DNA from: Cochliopodium minus
Lineage: Eukaryota > Discosea > Himatismenida > Cochliopodiidae
Length of the DNA stretch: 64,000 nucleotides
Assembly: GCA_024220525.1 (NCBI GenBank)
Contig: JAMYWO010000020.1
Span: 195,153-259,152, forward strand
Direction: 5' to 3'
A program made the position numbers and the translations under genes. The notes beneath the pieces were generated by a model. The model did no database searches. It had not been told where the DNA came from and worked only from the letters and a program-made list of their open reading frames with translations. Shown here one piece after another: positions 55,486-64,000 of this stretch; position 1 is the first letter of the stretch; every line of letters starts with the position of its first letter.

Positions 55486-58400
55486 ATGGATAATTATAAT
55501 AATTCAAGTAACTATAACAGTGATTATTCGAGTATTTTCCTCGAGCAAGATGAAATATTTCAGAAAAGTAATGATGATGTGAAGGATATGATGAATGATT
55601 TTGAAGATATTCCCAAATACTATCGACAATTATCAGCAAGTGAAACAAATATAACAAGTGATAATCTCTATACCAATAAAAATACTGAGGATCCAATGAT
55701 AAGAATAGAAAATAAATTGAAAGAGTAATAATATAAACAATATGAAATGTTTCCAAATTTAATTTTCCTTTTTTTTTTGAAAAATATTAAAGATTGAATG
55801 ATAAATCTACTCTAGAAAATATTTCAAAGAAAATTTTTGAAAACATTATATCTGAGTACAAAAACCCAAGGGAGTTCATCTTGGAGATAGCAAAGAACAA
55901 CAAATTCTTGTAAAAAAAAAATTTTTAAAAAAACGAAATTATTGAAAAATCAAAAAGAAACATTGTAGAAAAAAATTTAGGGATGATCAAAACAGAAATT
56001 GGGAATTTTAAATGGAATGAAAGGTACCTTAATTGCATTAAAGAAAAAGGAGCAATGAAATACGAGTTGTTATCTCAACTTGGAAATGATTTTGTGAGTG
56101 CTGCAGCTAAGTATGGGAAGATCATAATATCAGAGCTCTATTTGCCATACAATCAAAAAACGATAAAGCCTATAAGTGTTGGAGGTGTTATGGGAGGAGA
56201 AAAATACTTGTGCCAGGGAATATTTTTCAAGTTTGCTCTTGAGAATGAAAGGTTATTTTATTTTCTTTAAAAACTTTAATTTTATAATATTGTAGAAATT
56301 TATATGGAGGAGGTATGAATTATTTTTAAAAAAAAAGTTATTCTTTAAATTTTTTATTTTAAATAAGATCATAATGCCATGAAATCAGCAGGACGTAATA
56401 ATAACGAGTGTTCAAAAAAATTTCAATTTTTTTTTTTCTTTCTTAATAGACGAGCTCAAATCTCTAATAAGCATTTTTAATTGTGGAGTGGAGGATATTT
56501 ATCTACCTCTCATGTCGATTATTGATTATAGAGGATTTAGATTGACTTGTTTATCTGCTTTACCGATCACCAACGATTCCATAATTTATGGTTCTAAGGA
56601 TGGTAAATATTCTAAATTTGTTAATTTATTTAACAAATTAAAATTGTATTTAGGAGGAAAAACTATTCACCAAAAAAATGGTTTATTTAATGAAAAAATG
56701 AAAGAAATTGCAGCAAAACTAAACTTGTCTGGTCATTTGATTATTGGATCTGATAAGAAAGAAGCATTTGTAAAAAAAAATTTTTTTTTATTATTAAATA
56801 AATTAATCTTGAAAAAATTGAAAAGATTTATGGTCCTGGAGATATAGAAGGGTTTTTTTTTCAGATCAAAAATTTTTTTAATAAAATTTTTATTTTGAAA
56901 GTCATTTGGGAACGGACGGAAAATTTTGTAAAATAATTTTTGAATATAAAATTGACCAAATGATTAATTATAATGATTATTTAAAAGACCTTTTAGATTT
57001 AGCTAGATTATTTCCTCCTGAAAGATTATCGAGAGAAAATTCTTTATGGTGCGAATTATTAAGACCAGAGTTGGTAAAGAAATCACAAAACTCTCTGTGT
57101 TCAGATACTTATTCCAACTGGGACACCAATGACCCAAACAGGAACGATCATATTAAGGATATTGAGGATTTGTCTGACATTCTTCACAAGAATATTATAC
57201 CTGAATGTGCACTCAAATTTGTTGAGTTTTCACAAAAAAGCCCAAAAAAGGTTTAATTTTTAAATTTGAAATTTTTAAAATAATCATTTTAAAAAATAAA
57301 ATAAGGTTGCAAATATTTCGCAGTTCATTCACAGAGAAGGAGTAATAAAATTTTGATTTAAAATTTTTATCATTTTTATTCAACAAAAATTTTTTTTTAA
57401 AAAATAGATTAATTGCAGACACATGGGAATATTGAGGAGTAAATGTGGACACGGCACTGTGGCAAGTAAACTTTTGGTAACAGAAATGATAGCTAGGACA
57501 ATCAAGAAAGACATAAACGAAAAACTAAGAAAAGAAATGAAGACGCTGAAACTTCCTCTCGAAGAACCATATAAGGTTTTGCTAGTGAGAGAACTCAACT
57601 TGCTTTTCTCTAAAAATGAAGAATCTTTGACAAAATGGAAAATAGATCTGAAAGCAAACTTGAGACAACAGTTTAACCAGTCTTTATTCGAGTTTGAGTT
57701 ATCTGATGATTATGACTTGAGAGATTCCATCGTTTCTGTTGAGGCTTTGGTCAGGAGGCTTCATGAATTGATGGGGATCGTTTTTAATCATAGAGCAACA
57801 AGAGATTTGATAAGGAGCCTAAAAGAAGGAATCCCTTTCAATTTTATTGGTAAAAAAAAAATATTTTTATTTTTTTTTAATTATTTTTTTTAATAGTTAC
57901 TGACATTGAGAAACTTGTTGAAAGAATAAAACATACCAATTTGATAGATCATTCTTCTAGTATCCATTTGGTTAACAGAGGGAGGTTTTTGTTGAATGAG
58001 GGAGAATGTGACAGTGAGGCACTTAGAATGTTTAATCTTGCAAACAAGTAAATTAAAGGATAATATTTTTTGTTTTGTTTTTTAATTCATCAATTTTAAT
58101 GAAGAAAATACAAAAACTCTGTATCTTCATGTTCAACAAACCCAAGTAAATGTTTTTTTTTTGTTTTGGTTTCCATATTTTATCATTAATTTTCTTCATT
58201 AGATTTACTAATTGAATGGGCCAAATTAAATATAGATCTCGCACTATTGTGGATGAAAAGAACCAAGAAAATTGAAAAAGAGAACCCAAAAATAAACATC
58301 CTCAAAGAAAAATCATACCGGAACAGCATGAAGTATTTCGAGAAATCTTCAGGAATTTTCAGGAGCGCTCTTTGTCTGTCTAATTGTATGGATTTAGTGA

Positions 58401-60187
58401 TGGATCACGCAACTAACTTTTATTATTTCTCTCAAACAAAAAGAGGTGCTTCTAAGAAACTTTTTCTTTGCGGATCTTATTTCATTTTGAACGTTTTGGC
58501 CTCTTTACAATTCAAATTCAAAATAGAACATCTTTTCCAATTTTCTTGTATTTTGAGAAGGCATTTCTTTTTTTTTTTTTAATTTTTAATTAATTTTAAT
58601 ACAATTTAAATCAAAAATTTTTTTTTTTAGATGTGCTGTTCTTAATTTGGGTTTACAAACTAATGATTCGTTGTATCAAACTTCAGCAAAATTTATGGAC
58701 AAATGTCGAATAGATTTTGGTAAAACAAAAAATATATTTCTATCAATTTAATATTAATATTAAATTTTTTTTACAAAAAAAAAGATCCTTACAATGAGTG
58801 CTTCAGAAGTTTAAATTTTGAATCAGACAAAGAGGAAGACAAGTTGGAGATTTTGTCACTTGTCAGATGCTCCCTTTTCTCCAAGTCTATTGCAGAAAAA
58901 CTTTCAGAGGTCATCAAAACAAAGAAAAAGATCGATTTTTCAAACATGGATCAAATAGAAGTCACATCTCTTGGCCAAAACCTAAAATCAGCCAAAAACT
59001 TGGAAATTCTTTTACTAGAAAATTGTCCTTCTATCAATGATAAAGTTTTGCCTTTTATTTCTAAAAATGTACAAATTCTCAACCTTTCTAAGAGCAACAT
59101 CACTGATTTTGGTGTCAAAAAGAATTTTGAGGATTTAAAGTTTCTTCGTGTTTTGGATCTTTCTCATTGCTCCTTTTTGAGCAGCAAGTGTATTTCTTTT
59201 TTGAATGGGGAGTCTTTGGAGTGTTTGAACGTTTCTTTTTGCAAAAATTTCAATTCCTCATTTTTGAATCTCCTTTCAAGTGGTAATTTTATTCAAAAAA
59301 AAAAAAAATTTTTCTTTTCTATCTTTTTAATTAGGTTTTGATAAACTCAAAAAATTGGACATGAGACATGTTGACGTAGAGTATTCTTTGATTTTGTCTT
59401 TTCAACAAAAATTTCCCAACTGCCAAACCTTACATAATTGTTTACCTTCGTATATGGTGACCACTCGAGAAGATATTGTGAAGATCAGTGATGAAAATCT
59501 CGTTTATTTTGCAAAAAAAGAAATTATCACTGTAATTTTTTAAATTTAAAAGTTTTTATTTTGAAATTTTATTATTTCATTTTTATTTTATTTTTTAGAT
59601 TAGATCAAACACTATCATTCCCAAATTTTTAGATATGTTTTACTTCGAGATCAAAATTGAAGAGGAAGGGTCCGACAATTCTTTGGCCATAGGACTTTCT
59701 AGCATCAATCATACTTTAAATGGGATGCCAGGCTGGAATGATGTCTCGTATGGATTCCACGGCGATGATGGAGTACAACAAATATTATTCTTTTATCTTT
59801 ATTTGATCTTTTTAATATTTTCTTTTATTTGAAAAAAAAAAGTCAATATTTAAGGGTTGTGATTCTGGTCTTGGAACAGAGTTTGGACATACATTTGGAA
59901 AAGGAGATGTTGTAGGATTGGGTAAAAAAAAAAAAAGAATTTTGTTTTGAGAATCTTTTGGGTTTGATTTCAATTTCTTTTTCATTTTAGGTTATGATAT
60001 AAAGAACGATTGTATCTTTTTCACAAAAAATTCAGAGTTTCTTGGTATTGCTTTTAAAGATGTTTCTGAATTCACCATTGATCCTTTTTATCCTGTCGTT
60101 GGATGCTATTCTCAAGGTGCCAAAGTCTTTGTGGTGTTTGATAAAGAGAGTTTCAAGTTTGATTTAATGAATTACAAATTCAATTAA
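55486..60187 (+). CDS. CLU-domain protein with C-terminal LRR and SPRY domains
   Basis: Twenty-one exons, exactly 1180 codons: 55486-55724, 55793-55909, 55958-56251, 56296-56312, 56368-56394, 56450-56602, 56654-56769, 56826-56851, 56902-56927, 56988-57250, 57306-57341, 57408-57849, 57897-58047, 58105-58145, 58203-58560, 58631-58719, 58785-59282, 59335-59531, 59599-59772, 59843-59921 and 59991-60187. After an acidic leader, residues of about 85-520 form a CLU domain as in clustered-mitochondria proteins: NKSTLENI-like helix, KNLYGGDHN-like Gly turn, SIIDYRGFRLTCLSALPI, IIYGSKDGGKTI, YGPGDIEGHLGTDGKFY, LLDLARLFPPERL and FIHREGINCRHMGILR. A poorly conserved middle follows, then leucine-rich repeats (ILLLENCPSINDKVLPFIS, ILNLSKSNITDFGV, LDLSHCSFLSS) and a SPRY domain (FYFEIKIEEEG, LAIGLSS, GWNDVSYGFHGDDG, GKGDVVGLGYD, CIFFTKNSEFLG). 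The TPR region usual after CLU is missing. Probably mRNA or mitochondria related. Confidence 0.88.
58561..58630 (+). other. GC-AG intron in the CLU-LRR-SPRY gene
   Basis: The exon ends TTGAGAAG and the intron starts GCATTT; no GT is available nearby. The next exon begins after T-rich sequence and AG at 58629-58630, and the split Arg codon keeps the frame. This is a GC-type donor, with AG before the site as such donors usually have. Confidence 0.65.
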
Positions 60188-60495
60188 ATTGAGTGAAAAA
60201 TTATTGTTTTTTACCTTTTTTGTTTTATTTCATTTTTTTTCACAAAATTTATTGGAGAATTCTATTTTAATTAGTTTATTTACCTTATATTCTTCACTAT
60301 TTTTGAATGTTAAAATTATCATTCACCAAAAAAATGTTTTTTCGGCTCATTTTCTTCAACTGGAGGGAATGGTTTTGATTATTGAAAAAAATAAAAGACA
60401 TGAACTTGCAAAAAATTAATAAGCAAAAAAGTAAATAATTAAAAAATTAAAAAAAAAAGTAAAAATCATAAAATATAAAAAAAGAAATCACTGAA
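60188..60495. other. Intergenic, AT-rich, nothing seen
   Basis: About 308 bases between two plus-strand genes. It includes an open stretch on the plus strand that has only A/T-biased residues and no family resemblance. Presumed 3' UTR plus promoter. Confidence 0.5.
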
Positions 60496-61155
60496 ATGCA
60501 AATCTTTGTCAAAACATTGAGAGGAAAAACAATTGCGTTAGAGTTGGAAGCCAGCGATTTGGTGGAAGATCTAAAGATCCTCATTGAGGATAAAGAAGGC
60601 GTACCCAAATCTAATCAGAGATTGATCTTTGAAGGAAAGCATATCATGGAAAGTAAAACATTGCAAGATTATAACATCCAAAAAGAAAGCACTATCCATC
60701 TTTATATTAATCTCCGCTCTAAGGATAATGCAGATTTCAGACCTAATAAAGCAACCAAACACAATCTTAGCATAAGTCCAAATTCAGTCCAAAAAATAAT
60801 TTCCGACAAACAAAAAAAAATTAAGAAGGGAGAATGTTCATGTGGATTCGTCGAATCTCAAAATGAAAACCTATTTTGCCATCAATTGGAATGTGTATCT
60901 TTTCTTAAGATTACAATATCAGATCTCAACAAAAAATTAGCTGTCCAAAAATTAAAAAATGAAGAGATCCACTCCCATTCAAAGTCCCTGTCAAGAAAGA
61001 ATTTGAAATTAGAGCAGGAATTAATCCTCAAGAATAAGATTATCAGAGAGATGGAGAATAATATGTTGAGAATGGGTATTGATGGAAAGAGATTGAGTGC
61101 ATCCTCTTCCATAGATAATAATATCTTGAAAGATTCTATCTTGCAATCCATATAG
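60496..61155 (+). CDS. Ubiquitin-like protein with Cys-rich and coiled-coil extension
   Basis: Single exon, 219 residues. Residues 1-74 are a ubiquitin fold close to ubiquitin itself at the ends: [20 protein letters not shown], then [20 protein letters not shown] and [11 protein letters not shown]. The hydrophobic patch positions are Leu8, Phe45-like and Ile/His near 68. The processing Gly-Gly is absent: after INLRS comes KDNADF, so it should not be conjugated. It continues into a basic region, a Cys/His cluster CSCG...FCHQLEC (about residues 116-136) that could bind one zinc, and a coiled coil ([22 protein letters not shown]). This is a type II (uncleaved) ubiquitin-like adaptor, perhaps for the proteasome or Cdc48. 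Confidence 0.8.
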   Translation: MQIFVKTLRGKTIALELEASDLVEDLKILIEDKEGVPKSNQRLIFEGKHIMESKTLQDYNIQKESTIHLYINLRSKDNADFRPNKATKHNLSISPNSVQKIISDKQKKIKKGECSCGFVESQNENLFCHQLECVSFLKITISDLNKKLAVQKLKNEEIHSHSKSLSRKNLKLEQELILKNKIIREMENNMLRMGIDGKRLSASSSIDNNILKDSILQSI

Positions 61156-61311
61156 AATGCATATCCATACTCCTGATGATGTTTTATTTGTAATTAGATA
61201 GTAAAATAAAAAATTTTTATTCAATCCTTTTATTTCTTAACATGATATGAGATCATATCCTCAAATGATTCTTTTATTTGATGAATATTTCTAATTGATA
61301 AAAAATAAAAA

Positions 61312-64000
61312 ATGTATTGTGAATTTTTGGAGAAATATAAATCAAATGATTCGAAAGAATTTATCGATATAATTGAAAACATACACGTTGATAAGAAAAG
61401 ATCCTCTGAATTCCAAAAACTGAGTAATGATTTGAGAATATTATTTTTATATCCCTTTTATAATATTCAAATATCCCTTCTCCAAACAATTAGATAAACT
61501 TTTGAAAAGATTCAATGATACAGATCAGGTGAAAGATGTGATTGATATAATGGTGAATTTGATAATAAAGAGTATAGATAAGAATTATTCCATTTTTTTG
61601 ACGAATTCACTGATGATATTTCTCGATCAAGAAGAATACAGTTTATTGATTACAAATGCCCAAATAGAAAATTTATTTTTGAAATATAAAGAAGCACAAA
61701 CAGAACTGAAACATAATCAACTCGAAATATTGCTTATTTTTCTTAAGAATGAGATTTTAAGAAACAGATTGGTGAAATACAGTGAAGAATTGATAAATGA
61801 GAGTTTGTTTTTGTTGAAAGAGTTGAAGGAGATAAATTTGCTGAATTATTTGGCAATTTTGTACAGAATTTTTGAATATATTGTCGTTGAATCCGACGAG
61901 AAAGATTTCACTAAAATAATAGATTTTGTTTGGGATGTGATTTCAGGGGAAAGGAATGAAGGAGCTAATGTGGAATTGTTGCAGATTTGTTCTAAAATTA
62001 TTGTTATTCTCCTTTCCAAAAATAATAAAGAAAAACTAGTAAAAATGATAATATCCACTTTGAACAAAGAAAAGGCAGAAAAGAATGAAAAGGATAAATC
62101 GAGTTTGATAGAAGGAGCGTTTTATTTTTTACCCAAATCTTCTCTTTTTCTTTTGTATTCTGAAATCATTGACAAAAAGCTCATCTGTGAAGAAAATGAG
62201 ATACAATATCAATTGTTGGATAGATTTTTGTTAGAAGAGTTGTTGAACTCTTTCTATAAAATGATGCCTTCGGATACCTTAACCCAAAAGGCCACCATTC
62301 ATCTTTGCATTTCTATCTTCAACCATTTTCAGATGAACCACTACTATTCACCAAATTTTTTGATCTCCAAAATAGAATCTCAATTCTCTGATTTTGTTTG
62401 TGTTTGTTGTAAATTGTACGAAATAGAAAAACAACTTGAAAATACTGTCATGCTTCTTCTCCAAAATTTTTTTAAATTTGTTAAACACAATTTACAAAAA
62501 GAGAAAAGTCTAAACAAAATAACAACATATTTTTTGGTTGAAAAGCTTTGTTTGAGTGAAAATACAGGCACCAGAGGGAAATATTTCGTTTTGAAATTCA
62601 TTTTAGAACATTTGGAGATCAATCAAGTTGAAATTGCAAACAAATTAGCCTCGCTTGTTTTGGATGGACTTTTGGATTGGAACACAAGAGCCATGTGTTC
62701 GAAGTTATTGCAAGATTTGATGGAGAATCTCTTCAAGCAACAAAATAATAATGTGGACATCAAAAAAATCGTTGTGGATCCTCTTTTCAACAGAATTTTG
62801 TTTTCGAAAAACAATGAAGAGACAAATTATTTGTCTCATGCTTTGCCATCTTATCTCAACTTTGAAATCAAATCTTCTTCACAATCTGTCGCAAAATTCA
62901 GTTCAGTGAAATTAATTTTCAGCGAAATTTCTGATTATTTGATTTTAATTGATAGTTTTGAAACGAAACAGAGATGCAACAAGATGATTATTGCTTTGAT
63001 CAACAACATTTATTCAATGAAAGTGCTTCCTTTGACTCAAATCTTCTCCATTGAAATAAAAACGGGAAAAAGCAAGAAATCAGATCTTCTCACTTTTTTA
63101 AACTTTGTTTCTTCAAGCACAGACGAATCCTCACAACTCTTTTTGATTGATTTTTTGGGTTCGATAATCTCAAAAAACGATTTGAATTTAATTGAAAACT
63201 TGTTTTTGAAGGTAATGGAAAACAACATCAAAAATCAAAACTCTGGAATCCAAAACAAACTCAATTTGATGGTCAAAAAAATAGCCAGTCTCTGTGATCC
63301 CAAAGACAACTCTTTCTTACATTCTATATGCAAATTTGTAGTTGAAAGAGCAATTTTTTACCCTTTATCTGTCATCACCAAATCCAACTCTTTCTCTGTT
63401 TTGATGAATGGATTGTTGGAATCGAACAAAAAAGATTCAGTTATTGATTTTCTTTTCCAAAACAAAGTTCATAACATTGTCTTTTATTCTTTGTGGAGTG
63501 AGTCTCTTTTCATCAGAAACTCTTCTAAATCTATTTTGAATATGTTGATTGAAAAGAAAGACGTTTCTCTTTTGGAAATTTCCAAAAAAGAAGACATCTT
63601 AAAAGATTCAATCAATAATCTTACAAAATCAAACACCATAACATCTCATGTAAATATTTTTTAAAATTTATTATTTTTAAAATTTATTTTAAATAATTCA
63701 TTTTAAAATATTTTTTAGGCTTCCTTTTTGATTCTCCAAATTGTTACTTCTTCTGAAAAATCAATGAATAGACACAAAACAACATCCATCGACTTAATCC
63801 TAAAAATTTTGATTGAGAAAATTGAAGAAATGATAGAAAACTATGAAAAAGACATTTTCTTGTTTTGCTCCACTTCACAGAGTTTCCAAACAATCATAGA
63901 AACGATTCAATACTTGATTTCAAACTTTAAATTTTTGAAAATTGAAACAGAAAACATCCTCAACAAATGTCTCCATATTCTCAATTTGACACTAAAAATA
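61312..64000 (+). CDS. Large helical-repeat (HEAT-like) protein, 3' end outside window
   Basis: Exons 61312-61423, 61494-63649 and 63719 to beyond 64000. The first intron (61424-61493, GTAATG donor) is needed to connect MYCEFLEKYKSNDSKEF to LLKRFNDTDQVKDVIDIMV in frame. The visible 850 residues are almost all amphipathic helices with Leu/Ile spacing typical of HEAT/ARM solenoids, e.g. LLNYLAILYRIFEYIVV, KLASLVLDGLLDWNTRAM and LFLIDFLGSIISKNDLNLI. There is no catalytic motif, transmembrane segment or zinc site. THADA/Trm732-like or other large solenoids are possible but I see no diagnostic motif, so the family stays open. No C-terminus is available. Confidence 0.75.

Noticed and set aside
1-64000. 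T-rich intron sequence always on the transcribed sense strand
   Set aside because: Mostly true, but introns at 2219-2387, 2885-3189 and 46672-46972 have the opposite skew, so it is not a rule.
1-64000. tRNA genes, CRISPR arrays, transposons, LTR or virus-like elements
   Set aside because: Looked for T-arm motifs, direct-repeat/spacer periodicity, transposase, reverse transcriptase, integrase and capsid motifs and terminal repeats; none seen.

Overview
The window is eukaryotic nuclear DNA from a very AT-rich, intron-dense unicellular organism. Coding exons are short and are separated by near-pure A/T introns that almost always run GT(AAA/AAT)...(T-rich)AG. Stops are TAA and TGA under the standard code. 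The gene content is that of a free-living, probably amoeboid or amoeboflagellate protist: Rab-like GTPases, RasGEF and RhoGEF proteins, RCC1, ankyrin and leucine-rich repeat proteins, VPS13, CLU, SAPS/PP6R and importin-alpha. A complex I PDSW-type subunit and a CMC4-type CX9C protein suggest respiring mitochondria. I cannot name the species. I found no tRNA, rRNA, CRISPR array, transposon or virus-like element.

Layout. 1-3446 (+): 3' half of VPS13. 3777-4584 (+): complex I PDSW-like subunit. 4765-6910 (-): RhoGEF-type PH protein with two LIM domains, 5' end missing. An ambiguous base at 6928 sits at a break. 7116-8535 (-): importin-alpha, 3' end missing. 8703-10387 (-): metallophosphatase carrying three zinc fingers. 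10545-12776 (+): two tandem Rab-like GTPases. 12845-21612 (-): RCC1 protein, stand-alone eEF1B exchange domain, ankyrin protein, and a kinase-like plus alpha/beta-hydrolase fusion. 21981-24932 (-): small unknown protein and UPF0652/DUF2009. 25061-27036 (+): small unknown, PH-only protein, PB1-LIR-UBA protein. 27242-35992 (+): 5' part of VPS13. An ambiguous base at 36094 marks a second break. 36267-37341 (-): kexin-like protease, 3' end missing. 37448-43066 (-): RCC1-RasGEF. 43212-44627 (-): LRR protein and CMC4-like protein. 44928-45931 (+): dual-specificity phosphatase. 46147-52813 (-): zinc-ribbon/coiled-coil/SAPS fusion. 53297-55343 (+): phenylalanyl-tRNA synthetase alpha, with a 100-N gap inside an intron. 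55486-60187 (+): CLU-LRR-SPRY fusion. 60496-61155 (+): ubiquitin-like protein. 61312-64000 (+): helical-repeat protein running off the end.

Most gene models were rebuilt exon by exon, requiring splice dinucleotides, compatible phase and family-consistent protein across each junction; most complete models sum to an exact number of codons. The two largest messages follow from this. First, the two VPS13 pieces fit in phase and share one intron minisatellite, so the window order is probably an assembly rearrangement, and the single ambiguous bases at 6928 and 36094 each cut two genes. Second, many genes are unusual domain fusions: phosphatase with zinc fingers, kinase-like with hydrolase, zinc ribbons with SAPS, CLU with LRR and SPRY, and an exon-coded C-terminal box shared by an RCC1 and an ankyrin protein.
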